A stretch of DNA of 64,000 bases, from contig JBBQGM010000008.1 in the NCBI GenBank assembly GCA_038322995.1, positions 1 to 64,000 of the forward strand, in the 5' to 3' direction. The notes below the pieces were generated by a model. The model worked only from the letters and a program-made list of their open reading frames with translations. It did not search any database and was not told the origin of the DNA. Both the position numbers and the translations under genes were made by a program. Shown one piece after another: positions 17,010 to 24,863 of this stretch. The DNA comes from QHXQ01 sp038322995. GTDB taxonomy: Bacteria; Acidobacteriota; Blastocatellia; Pyrinomonadales; Pyrinomonadaceae. The first letter of the stretch is position 1, and the number at the start of each line of letters is the position of its first letter.

Positions 17010-19223
17010 TCACGGCAAAGGGGCTAAAGCATGGATTAGTCTGTAGGCCGCAATAAGTAGATGAGCATCCTGAAACAGATCGAGCTTGTTTGCCAGGTCG
17101 CCAATGTGCGTAAAGTGGAGCGTGGAAGCAAATTCCTCCCCCAGTTTGGCCTCGATCACAAAAGGGTAAACAGTTTCCGGTGTGACTCCCGGCGTCGGGA
17201 AATATGGCCCGCCCAACTCCCATGACCGACCGGCATGAAGCTGAAAGTCACGCTTAAGAGCGCCCGCCAAGAAAGGCCGGATGTCAGCTTGGTGTTGCAC
17301 TGTTAAGGGCAAGCGCCACGCCGGGGCCACTGCGATGCTCGAACTCCCGTCGAATGATTGCACGGCGGGCAGGTCGCGCTGTTCGATGCCGACGAAGATT
17401 CCCCGCTCAGTCCGCACGATCGGTAAAACGACTAGCGTGTTATTGCTCAAACGGCGGGGCAACACGTATTCAAATCGAGCTTCAGCCAGTGTGCGGCCCT
17501 CATTGTCGCGCTCTGCAAAATCGCCCGCGCGCAAAGAGAGAAACTCAGGCTGTGATAGAAGTTCAGGCTGAGCGTATGCGGCGGGAGCTTGCGGCGCTAT
17601 GAGTTGTAACTGGTCTGAGGGCGTGAATGTTGCCGGCTGAACGGATAAATCGATGGGCGCACCGATCCAGGGGCCAGGCTGCCGGCCTAACTTGCGAAGC
17701 AAGCGATAGATATTGATCTCAAGCCGCGCGTCGAACATGCCGCCGACGTGGCAGGCTCGCAGGACTTGAGGCGCGTCCAATTCGCGCACCGTCCCTGCAT
17801 CTGTGAACGGCGTGTAATTCGGGAATGAAAAAGGCGTCGCGCGCGGGCGCACTTCTACCAGGCGGGATACGACGCGCTCGTTAACGCCTCCGGGAGAGGT
17901 GTAGTACGAAAACTCCTCATCAATATTGATAATATCTTCCGGGCCAAACCCGGCGCGCTCTTGCAGGATGCGGCCGACCTCTGTCCTTGGCTCGTCCGCC
18001 GCAGCAACGATGGCGCTGATCGGCTCGGTGATGTAGCCGGAAAAAGTGGCTGCGTTTAGCCGGGGCTGTTCGGCGCAGGCATTGACGACGGGGCGCGGGA
18101 AATCTTTCTTCGCAAACACGAAAACCTGACCGGCGCTGGCAAACCACGGCACAACATCAAGCGTCTGGTGGGGCCGTTCGACGAGTTCCATCACCTGGCC
18201 CGACGCTTTGTGCCGGTAAGCCTTGAGGCTCAAGAAACCGGGGGCCTGAATCACTTGGCTCTGGCGCTCTAAAAGTTCGACCCCGCTGCCGGCCCGCATC
18301 TTCTCGCCCACGATCAAGTAGTTGGTGGGGGGAAACGGCAACGGGCGTCCGGCCAGGTCTGAAAGATAAAATTTATCCTCGAAGCGGTGCTGCACTATCC
18401 AGGGATTCCAGAGCGGGCGCGAGATAACGATGCGCAGGCCGCGCGCGCGGAACGCCGCCTCGAACTCGGACTGGCTGAGGTATGTGTATTCCTCAAGTAT
18501 CTCCGCCGCCCAATCCGCGCGGTAGTCTTTGCGCAGCACAAACTCGGCGGCGGCGCGCAGGCTGAGTTTATATCGGACGAAGCCGCGCCGTGCAGATTCG
18601 GTTCGGGTAAACGGCACCGGGTTGGCCCGGTTAACGCTGCTGCGCCAGTTGTGCGCGAACAGTTCAAAGAGCGCCGCCGTGCATAGCTCGCCGCCGCCTG
18701 CTGGGGAGCCATCCGTCTCCGGCAGGTCGAGATAGACCTGCTCCGGCCCGTCAGGGATGACGAAATCTCTGATGATGATGACGCCGCCTGTTTTAAGTTG
18801 CGCCACCTGATTATCCAGGGTAGCGAATACACGGCGCACGTCGAAGTCGTTGAAGCTGGTGACGTGATGCAGCACGGAGGAGTCGAGAATGCCGTCGAGT
18901 GACTCGGCGGGGAAGACCGGCTCGGCAATGTCGCCCACCACGTAAGACAGGTTGGGGCGTTGAAAATGGCGAGTTGACAGTTCGACCGAGACGGGGTTGA
19001 TGTCTACTCCGATCAATGCCAACCCGCCGTGGAGGCAGGCCAGATCGTAAGTCCCGCGCCCTGACCCCGACCCCATGTCGGCGATGCGCCCGCGCACGGG
19101 GAAGTGCGCCGTTGTGAGCGCCACCTTCTGTTGCATGGAGGCGTCCATCCCGGCGAAGTACGCCTCGTAATCCGCCTGCGTGCCGCGGTGCTGTTGCTCG
19201 TAGTGGCCGGGCTGATTCGTCAT
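17010..19223 (-). CDS. SAM-dependent methyltransferase fused to two Nudix-like domains
   Basis: A 737-residue protein. Residues 1-215 form a class I methyltransferase: motif I IADMGSGSGRGTYDLA (47-62), motif II GVDINPVSVEL, and VVGDIAEPVF followed by LDGILDSSVLHHV. Residues about 320-490 look like a Nudix domain with a degenerate box (TEVGRILQERAGFG) and a SPGGVNERV stretch like ADP-ribose pyrophosphatases. A second Nudix-like region spans about 560-737 (LVVLPIVRTERGIFVGIEQR, LGGPYFPTPG). It is the last gene of the minus-strand NAD-linked operon, 34 bp after the kinase gene. Domain boundaries and the Nudix calls beyond the methyltransferase are inference; the substrate is unknown, but a nucleotide or ADP-ribosyl metabolite would fit. 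Confidence 0.75.
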   Translation of the reverse strand: MTNQPGHYEQQHRGTQADYEAYFAGMDASMQQKVALTTAHFPVRGRIADMGSGSGRGTYDLACLHGGLALIGVDINPVSVELSTRHFQRPNLSYVVGDIAEPVFPAESLDGILDSSVLHHVTSFNDFDVRRVFATLDNQVAQLKTGGVIIIRDFVIPDGPEQVYLDLPETDGSPAGGGELCTAALFELFAHNWRSSVNRANPVPFTRTESARRGFVRYKLSLRAAAEFVLRKDYRADWAAEILEEYTYLSQSEFEAAFRARGLRIVISRPLWNPWIVQHRFEDKFYLSDLAGRPLPFPPTNYLIVGEKMRAGSGVELLERQSQVIQAPGFLSLKAYRHKASGQVMELVERPHQTLDVVPWFASAGQVFVFAKKDFPRPVVNACAEQPRLNAATFSGYITEPISAIVAAADEPRTEVGRILQERAGFGPEDIINIDEEFSYYTSPGGVNERVVSRLVEVRPRATPFSFPNYTPFTDAGTVRELDAPQVLRACHVGGMFDARLEINIYRLLRKLGRQPGPWIGAPIDLSVQPATFTPSDQLQLIAPQAPAAYAQPELLSQPEFLSLRAGDFAERDNEGRTLAEARFEYVLPRRLSNNTLVVLPIVRTERGIFVGIEQRDLPAVQSFDGSSSIAVAPAWRLPLTVQHQADIRPFLAGALKRDFQLHAGRSWELGGPYFPTPGVTPETVYPFVIEAKLGEEFASTLHFTHIGDLANKLDLFQDAHLLIAAYRLIHALAPLP

Positions 19224-19257
19224 AGCTCATCGTGCGGGGCGTCTGTTGTCTGTCTGT

Positions 19258-20961
19258 TTATGCAGGCTGCGGCCGCATGCCAAGCTTGTACAACTTGCTG
19301 CCGCGCGCGAGCAATGCCTGCGCGCCGACGTGGAACAGCCTGACATCGCCTTGGATCGACGAATCCCGCATGGATTTGACGTTGGCGGAGCCTGTGCGCC
19401 GGGAGAAGACTTCTAGCGCATCCTCGTCCGTTATGTGCAACACGACGCCGCTGTCGAGCACCGTAAAATCAATGTTGGCTGAAGCGATGTCGGGCGTTAC
19501 TCTGGTGTCGTAATTGCTAAAATCATCCGCGCAACGAAAGATGAGCTTATCGTACCGGCCGCTCTGTGCCCCGACCACCAGCAGCACGTTACGTTCGAGC
19601 TTTGCGTCCACGATCTGATAGCCGTTAAGTTCAGGCAGGCGAAGCTGATGACAAACGCCGGGTGCAGGAAAAACGGCCGCGTAATACGCGCCCAGCAGAT
19701 TCTGCATCGCCAAACCTTCAAACATGCGTGTGGCTTTCATCATAACATTGGCCACCGGCTTGACCCCCAATAAAATGCCGCTCTGTAATTCGATAAACTC
19801 CACGGCAAAAATGTTCTCGCGCTGTCTGATGTAAAACTGCCCGCCGCACAACATGAGTTCTTCACCATCTATGCCAATGTCGAGCCTGCGTTCGGCTGTC
19901 AGGTCGTAGAACTGCGGCCCCGCTTCGTCCATGCAGGCCGCCACCAGATGCCGCAGGCGCGGGGTCGCGGCCACCTTCACGTCTGCCTGGGGCTTCGGAA
20001 ATTTCTGCCCGGCGAAATAGATGCTCTGCTGCGTGATGGTGATGAGACCGTCGTGCCGGATGATCGCGCCATCGAATTCCCGTACTTCGGTAAGCTCGAA
20101 ATGACAGCTTTCGATAGTGCACTGCGGGCCCGGCGTTGTGAGCGTGAGTACAGACTGTGCGTTTTCAGGCGGCGGCCGGCGCTGGCCTTCCTCGAAGATG
20201 GCTCTGTACCAGTCGAGATAGGCGGGCGGCATGACGGAGAATGGGAGGCACGCGGCCGGAAGGGAGACTTCAGGGCTTAGGACTGAGACGTTGGCCCGCA
20301 TCCGCGCATCGAGTCTCGATTCTTTGTCGGGCAAGTTTTGCAGCGGCGTGTAAGTGCCCTTGAATGGATGGATGCCGACAAACATTTGGAAGGAGACGAC
20401 GGCAAACGAGAACCAGTCGGAATCGGTCGTGAACCCTGGCGCGTGCCGGTCGCGCACGCTCTCCATCAGGGCCGTCGCGGGATAAGAGGGCGTCTGGTAG
20501 CTGTCAACATCTATAAAGAAAGTCTCCGAGAAATCGTCCGCCACTAAAAAGTTCATCTCGTTCAAGTCAACGATCAGCACGCCTCTCGCATGAACGTGCG
20601 CCACGCCCGCTTGCAGCTTGCGCACGAGGCGCAGCGTCGCCTCCGGCGTCAGGTTGTGTCGCTGGCGAAAGGCTTTGGGGAAAAGCTGGCAGAGCGCGTA
20701 AGCCTTGCCGACCGAACGCATCGAATAGCCGACCGCGCGATTCTTGCCGTCCAGCAGCACGTCAAGCGGGCGGATGATATTTGGTTGGGTTAAGACTGCA
20801 AGCTCCGAGATTTTCGCGCGCGTGATGGCGCGGGCCGGGTCGGCATAAATCTTATACGCGCTCGCGCCTTTGACGTAGATTGCGCCCTCGCCGCCCTGTG
20901 CTTTGAAGTCAGACTTATCGAGTCGAACCTCGCCTTTGCCGGGCACAAAATAACGAGCCAT
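19258..20961 (-). CDS. Atypical serine/threonine protein kinase-like protein
   Basis: 567 residues from ATG 20961 (AGGATTATTAAAC upstream). An in-frame ATG at 21117 would place a coding region across a strong hairpin and is less likely. The kinase fold covers about 1-290: glycine loop GGEGAIYV, Lys in AYKIY, a catalytic loop reading HARGVLIVDLNEMNFLV in place of HRDxxxxN (Asp and Asn kept), and a metal loop FFIDVDSYQ in place of DFG. This form is typical of kinases linked to vWA proteins in Ter-type stress clusters. The C-terminal 270 residues are beta-rich and unassigned. The adjacent vWA protein is the likely partner or substrate. Confidence 0.8.
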   Translation of the reverse strand: MARYFVPGKGEVRLDKSDFKAQGGEGAIYVKGASAYKIYADPARAITRAKISELAVLTQPNIIRPLDVLLDGKNRAVGYSMRSVGKAYALCQLFPKAFRQRHNLTPEATLRLVRKLQAGVAHVHARGVLIVDLNEMNFLVADDFSETFFIDVDSYQTPSYPATALMESVRDRHAPGFTTDSDWFSFAVVSFQMFVGIHPFKGTYTPLQNLPDKESRLDARMRANVSVLSPEVSLPAACLPFSVMPPAYLDWYRAIFEEGQRRPPPENAQSVLTLTTPGPQCTIESCHFELTEVREFDGAIIRHDGLITITQQSIYFAGQKFPKPQADVKVAATPRLRHLVAACMDEAGPQFYDLTAERRLDIGIDGEELMLCGGQFYIRQRENIFAVEFIELQSGILLGVKPVANVMMKATRMFEGLAMQNLLGAYYAAVFPAPGVCHQLRLPELNGYQIVDAKLERNVLLVVGAQSGRYDKLIFRCADDFSNYDTRVTPDIASANIDFTVLDSGVVLHITDEDALEVFSRRTGSANVKSMRDSSIQGDVRLFHVGAQALLARGSKLYKLGMRPQPA

Positions 20962-21050
20962 GTTTAATAATCCTGACCGGCTGCGGGCCTTGCGCCGATT
21001 TGGCAAGCGTTGTCGGCATGCACCCGAATGAAGCGCTACAACAAAAGGTT

Positions 21051-21115
21051 GAACGGAAGCGCGCTGCCTGAATCGGTCAGCAACTGATACGGTCTGAGTC
21101 AGCGCGCTTCCGTTC
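21051..21115 (-). promoter_or_regulatory. 16-bp perfect stem-loop between vWA and kinase genes
   Basis: gaacggaagcgcgctg (21051-21066) is perfectly complementary to cagcgcgcttccgttc (21100-21115), with a 33-base loop. It lies in the 180-base gap between two operon genes, and no T run follows on the minus strand. It could be a stabilising or processing hairpin that sets the ratio of kinase to vWA protein, an attenuator, or a protein-binding palindrome. Confidence 0.5.
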
Positions 21116-21141
21116 ATACTCTTTCCGCCGAAGTGCGCCGC

Positions 21142-21885
21142 TTAGAAGATGAGCGACTGCGAAGGCCCGCCCGCGCCGAGCAGTTGCGATTGCGCGATGA
21201 TGCTTTGCGTGACGAACTGCGCGAGCCGCGCCAGCGTCTTGGCGTCCGCCTTGTCGAGCTCGACGTACTGCGTGAAGCCCGCCTCGACGTGAAACTGCCG
21301 CAGGTAGCGGCTGGCTTCCGGGTCTTGCACGTTGACGCCGATCAGGATAGAGACGACGGATTCGAGCGCCTCGTCCGTGACGGCTTTCGTCAATGCTGCT
21401 TTGACTTTGTGCGCGGGCAGTTTCGAGGCGTTGTCCATTCCGTCGCTGATGACGAATAGGATGGCGTTGGCTGAGAAGTCGCCCGCCAGGAGCTTCTGTC
21501 CGTAGTTGACGGTGGAGGCGACAGCATTCTCCGCCGCATCGTAAAGCGCGGTTGCGCCGCCCGCGCGCAGGACGCCGCCATAGTCGGCCAGGTTGCAGTT
21601 CTCCAACAGCTTGAAGCCGTGCAACTCCGTGAGTGAGTCGTCGAAAGCGACCAGGCGAAGCAGCAGATTGTCGGCGCGCGGACTGAACTTGCACGCCTGC
21701 ACGATTCGTGTGATGGCTGCTTCCATGTCGAAGCTGAAGGCGGCAGTGCTGCCGCTCACGTCGCAGGCGATTGTCACGACCGTGTATTCGGTCGCGCCCA
21801 ACTCTTCCAGCCGCGTGGCGGAGTAGCCGTAATGGCTGTTGGGCAAGGTGACTTGATCAAGGCTCGTGTCGTTGATTACTGGCAT
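21142..21885 (-). CDS. von Willebrand factor A (vWA) domain protein
   Basis: 247 residues from ATG 21885 behind AAAGGAGCCG. A complete vWA fold is visible: MIDAS motif DVSGST at 42-47, the conserved threonine in RAGGATALYDAAENAV, and the ISDGMDN strand. There is no signal peptide or membrane segment, so it is cytoplasmic, like TerY-type vWA proteins that pair with kinases and phosphatases. It is 18 bp downstream of the nicotinamidase gene. The metal site appears intact. Role: probable scaffold or regulatory target in the operon. Confidence 0.88.
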   Translation of the reverse strand: MPVINDTSLDQVTLPNSHYGYSATRLEELGATEYTVVTIACDVSGSTAAFSFDMEAAITRIVQACKFSPRADNLLLRLVAFDDSLTELHGFKLLENCNLADYGGVLRAGGATALYDAAENAVASTVNYGQKLLAGDFSANAILFVISDGMDNASKLPAHKVKAALTKAVTDEALESVVSILIGVNVQDPEASRYLRQFHVEAGFTQYVELDKADAKTLARLAQFVTQSIIAQSQLLGAGGPSQSLIF

Positions 21886-21903
21886 TGTCTTCGGCTCCTT
21901 TCG

Positions 21904-22707
21904 TTACGCCAAAAATTCAGTCGTCGTTGAGAATTGCATGCCGCGCCCGGCCATCTCGCGCAAGAAACTCTGGGCGTGTGGCTCGAAGCCGGGGATGTCG
22001 CTCGCCGCGTCGGTTAGCAGCACGAGCTTCGAGACGAATGAATCGTCGCCGAAGTTGTTGGCGATGTCTCTGACGGTGTTGGCCAGACAGTGTGTGCGCG
22101 CTTCACCCGCGATGACGATAAGGTCAGCATTCTCTAAAGTCTGTATGAGGCGCGTGTTGATCTGCGTCGAGGCGTCCGCCGGGTCGGGCACGTCGGCCTG
22201 CACGGCCGAGTAGTGCTCGGTCAGAAGGTTGCTGCCCTTGGTGACGAAGTCAACGAAGGCGAAGCGCGCCTCCCAGTCCGTCAGCGCGTGGAAGAGTTCG
22301 GGAAAGACCGTGTGGCCGGGGCTGCCGATCAGACAATGCGGCGGCCAGATGGTCAGCGCGTAGCGCCCGTTGTGCTCAAGCCGGCGGACATATTCAAGCG
22401 CCCGCCGGTACATGCCCGGCACGGTCGGAGTCCAGACGCCTTCTTCGACATCGGTGCGGCTGATGCTCGTGAAGACGGGCGGATGGGCCCCGCGCGAGTC
22501 TTTCCAGAAAATCGGGTGCGCGATGTGTATGAAGTGGTGCGAATCGAGCGTGACGTGGATGTCGTCCAGCTTGTCCTTGAGCCGCCGGATCATCGCCGAC
22601 AGCCGTGTCATGTCTTGTTCCGCGCCCGGCACGTACAGCGCCCCGCGCACGGGGTCGCAAAAGTCTACCTGTGGGTCGATAACTAACAGTTCGATTCTCT
22701 TACGCAT
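21904..22707 (-). CDS. Nicotinamidase-related cysteine hydrolase
   Basis: 267 residues from ATG 22707 behind AAAAGGAGAACAACC. The isochorismatase-like fold has the nicotinamidase triad: D11 in VIDPQVDFC, K157 in FVTKGSN and C207 in GEARTHCLAN. It also has probable metal ligands D55 and H57 (DSHHFIHIAHP). WPPHCLIGSPGH is the usual substrate-loop motif. It should convert nicotinamide to nicotinate for NAD salvage. It is longer than PncA (about 190-215 residues). A candidate NrtR operator lies 24 bp upstream, which fits regulation by NAD metabolism. Another amide substrate cannot be excluded. Confidence 0.85.
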   Translation of the reverse strand: MRKRIELLVIDPQVDFCDPVRGALYVPGAEQDMTRLSAMIRRLKDKLDDIHVTLDSHHFIHIAHPIFWKDSRGAHPPVFTSISRTDVEEGVWTPTVPGMYRRALEYVRRLEHNGRYALTIWPPHCLIGSPGHTVFPELFHALTDWEARFAFVDFVTKGSNLLTEHYSAVQADVPDPADASTQINTRLIQTLENADLIVIAGEARTHCLANTVRDIANNFGDDSFVSKLVLLTDAASDIPGFEPHAQSFLREMAGRGMQFSTTTEFLA

Positions 22708-22730
22708 CTGGTTGTTCTCCTTTTGAGCTG

Positions 22731-22753
22731 CTTAGCGTCGTTTTCACGCTAAG
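22731..22753. promoter_or_regulatory. Candidate NrtR operator upstream of the nicotinamidase gene
   Basis: The 8-bp arms CTTAGCGT (22731-22738) and ACGCTAAG (22746-22753) flank a 7-base spacer (cgttttc). The same arms and spacer length occur at 24151-24173 upstream of nrtR. Position just ahead of a nicotinamidase gene, and the presence of an NrtR-type regulator in the same cluster, make it a probable repressor site. Confidence 0.75.
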
Positions 22754-22776
22754 TGATAAGGGTAAAAATTTTTGGC

Positions 22777-23337
22777 TCAGCGCCGGCCATCTTCGTGGCC
22801 GAACGTGATGTACCGGGCAGGCACGTGCGCCGTGAGCCAGACTCCGTTAGCGGCACGAAAGAACAGGTGTTCGTCCCTATGCATCGCAGCGCTCGCTATG
22901 TTTAAGACGACGGGCTGGCCGTAGCGCCTGCCGACTTCGTGCGCGGTTGCAGGTTGCGCGGAGAGATGCACCTGCTGTCTCCGGCCCTTCGCCAGCCCTT
23001 CGCGCCTGATTGACGGGAGAAACCGACTGGCTGTCCCGTGATACAAGACTGGCGGCGGTTGCACCGATTCGTAGCCGAGTTCGGCTGCCAACGAATGCCC
23101 CTGGCTGGCCCTGATGGATAAGCCATCGGGACTGAATGAGAAGCGTTGTTTATCGTTGGTGCGGACGACTGCTTGCAACTCAGCCAACGTCAGTTGGCTG
23201 CCGTGCGCCGCGAAAGCTTGGAGCAGCGCGGAGACAGCGACCCAGCCTGCGCGATCGAGCATGATGCCGACTTCTTCGGGGCGGTGTCTCAGCACAAGGC
23301 TCAAGAACTTACTGATCCTGATGTTGCGATCTTTCAT
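22777..23337 (-). CDS. kptA: RNA 2'-phosphotransferase (Tpt1/KptA family)
   Basis: 186 residues from ATG 23337. It matches KptA along its length: ISKFLSLVLRHRPEEVGI, GWVAVSALLQAF, NDKQRFSFSPDGLSIRASQG, VLYHGTASRFLPSIRREGL, RRQQVHLS, and the C-terminal FFRAANGVWLTAHVPARYI. The family removes an internal 2'-phosphate from RNA using NAD+, releasing nicotinamide and ADP-ribose 1''-2''-cyclic phosphate. Bacteria lack the tRNA splicing that needs this in yeast, so its role here is open. The start is 16 bp after nrtR. The product nicotinamide would feed the downstream nicotinamidase and the cyclic product could be a substrate for the Nudix-like gene, though that link is inference. Confidence 0.9.
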   Translation of the reverse strand: MKDRNIRISKFLSLVLRHRPEEVGIMLDRAGWVAVSALLQAFAAHGSQLTLAELQAVVRTNDKQRFSFSPDGLSIRASQGHSLAAELGYESVQPPPVLYHGTASRFLPSIRREGLAKGRRQQVHLSAQPATAHEVGRRYGQPVVLNIASAAMHRDEHLFFRAANGVWLTAHVPARYITFGHEDGRR

Positions 23338-23353
23338 GCTTTACCTTGCTCAA

Positions 23354-24049
23354 CTACAACTCGAAATTCAGTCCACGTTTGACGAGTTGCCTGTATTTGC
23401 GCTCGTCGAATTTGTAGAGGCGCGCGGCGCGGTGCGGCACGCCCTTCTGCCGCTCGTCGAGTTCCCGCAAAACGTCCATGCCGAAAATCTTCTTCCTGAA
23501 GTTGCGGTTATCCAGTTTCGTGCCGAGCACGATTTCGTAGAGCTTCTGCAACTGTTTGATCGTGAATTTTTGCGGCAGCAACTCGAAGCCGATGGGCGCG
23601 TAGGTCAGCTTCCCGCGCAGCCTCGCCAGTGCTGTGCGAAGTATCTGCGCATGATCGAAGGCGAGGCGCGGGCAAGCGGCGGCGGGAAACCAACGGGCCG
23701 CGCGCGCGTCCGTCGCCGCTTGCACCGTGTGTTTTTCCGGGGAGACGAGCGCGTAGTAAGCCACGGAGACAACCCAGCCGCGCGGATCGCGCTTGGGGTC
23801 GCCGAAGGTATAAAGCTGTTCAAGGAAAACGTCCGTGATGCCGGTCTCCTCTTGTAATTCCCGCACGGCCGCCGCTTCGAGCGTTTCGCCCCGGCGCACG
23901 AAACCGCCGGGGATCGCCCACCGCCCCGCGAACGGTTCAAGGTCTCGTTCGATGAGCATGACCTTCAGGCTTTCTTCCGCCAGATCGAGGCCGAAAAGTA
24001 CGCAGTCAACCGTGAGGCCCGGTCTTTCATATTCATAGCTAAAAGTCAT
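23354..24049 (-). CDS. nrtR: NrtR-type Nudix-winged helix transcriptional regulator of NAD metabolism
   Basis: 231 residues from ATG 24049 (GGAG ten bases upstream). The N-terminal Nudix domain has an intact box (GGFVRRGETLEAAAVRELQE, then ETGI, about residues 48-71) and PEKHTVQAATDARAARWFP. The C-terminal winged helix (about 145-231) contains LPQKFTIKQLQKLYEIVLG, NFRKKIFGMDVLREL, and RRAARLYKF-type sequence as in NrtR. NrtR represses NAD biosynthesis or salvage genes and responds to ADP-ribose. An identical-armed palindrome 102 bp upstream and another before the nicotinamidase support autoregulation and operon control. It heads the minus-strand operon with kptA. Confidence 0.9.
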   Translation of the reverse strand: MTFSYEYERPGLTVDCVLFGLDLAEESLKVMLIERDLEPFAGRWAIPGGFVRRGETLEAAAVRELQEETGITDVFLEQLYTFGDPKRDPRGWVVSVAYYALVSPEKHTVQAATDARAARWFPAAACPRLAFDHAQILRTALARLRGKLTYAPIGFELLPQKFTIKQLQKLYEIVLGTKLDNRNFRKKIFGMDVLRELDERQKGVPHRAARLYKFDERKYRQLVKRGLNFEL

Positions 24050-24150
24050 CAGCCGCTATCTCCACACTGCCGCCACATTGCACTTGCCGGGCATCCTGCT
24101 GTGCTTCATGGAAATCACTTTACAGTCAGTAGCGTCTAGGTCACACTATC

Positions 24151-24173
24151 CTTAGCGTTGAGAATACGCTAAG
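24151..24173. promoter_or_regulatory. Candidate NrtR operator upstream of nrtR
   Basis: CTTAGCGT (24151-24158), 7-base spacer tgagaat, ACGCTAAG (24166-24173). The arms are identical to those at 22731-22753. Lying 102 bp before the nrtR start, it would allow autorepression of nrtR-kptA and, through the second site, joint control of the nicotinamidase genes. Confidence 0.75.
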
Positions 24174-24676
24174 TTTTGGAATTGTCAAGTGGAAAATTTA
24201 GGCCCGACAAACGAGCCGCCCGCGCATATGACTGTGACGTGCCGCTTAGGTGCTTACTGCTCGGCACCGGCAGCACGGTGGTACTGCGGGCCTAAGGTGA
24301 CAGGGCAAATTACAGAACACTTACGGAACTCAAGCGCGAGCGCTCAATAAGATTCAGACAAAGATGCAGTAAGTAAATGTTGCGCAGGATACCAGCCGGC
24401 ACACTTCTACTGCCTGCCCGCGCTAATGTCTGGCGAAATATTCGTCCGTCGAAGCGCTGAGTTTTTCGAGCGCACGCAGCCGCGCATCCTTAACCGCTTC
24501 ATTTCAGGTTCAGCCGTGGCTTGGCGGTGAGCCGCGGCACGGGGCAAACTGTGTCGGTTTTATGCTTGGATCGAGTGATCCGATGCCCCTTGGAGCTTAT
24601 CTGTTTGCAGGCTGAGAGGGGGAATAATCAACTCTGAATGCTCCACAACAATAATTCATGGAGCAAATTAAAGTTA

Positions 24677-24782
24677 ATTAGGACTTACGCAGTTGAAAAA
24701 GAGCCTTGTTGAAAACAAATGACTTAGCGAAAACGATTGTGCCCGTCAGTTGTTGCTTCTTCGTCCTACTGCGTAAGTCCTA
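24677..24782. mobile_element. MITE-like element, copy 2
   Basis: A 106-bp element with ends attaggacttacgcagtt (24677-24694) and actgcgtaagtccta (24768-24782). Internal blocks match the copy at 15702-15809 (gagccttgttgaaaacaaat, gacttagcg, ttgttgcttcttcgtc), with a few substitutions and a short indel. There is no coding capacity. Two copies 9 kb apart flank the NAD-linked module and might have been mobile with it, or inserted independently. Confidence 0.8.
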
Positions 24783-24863
24783 GATTTATTGCACTCCAGC
24801 AGCCAAAATAGTTGCAGCGCTAGCTTGGCGACTAACGACCGGCCTCAAGTAGCTAAGCACCCA

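Larger units (their letters stand above)
24050..24863. other. Intergenic region upstream of nrtR
   Basis: This spacer of about 814 bases holds the candidate operator at 24151-24173 near nrtR and a MITE copy at 24677-24782. Nothing else in it resembles a gene, RNA or terminator. Short open frames across 24200-24600 lack start signals and coherent protein. Confidence 0.5.
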
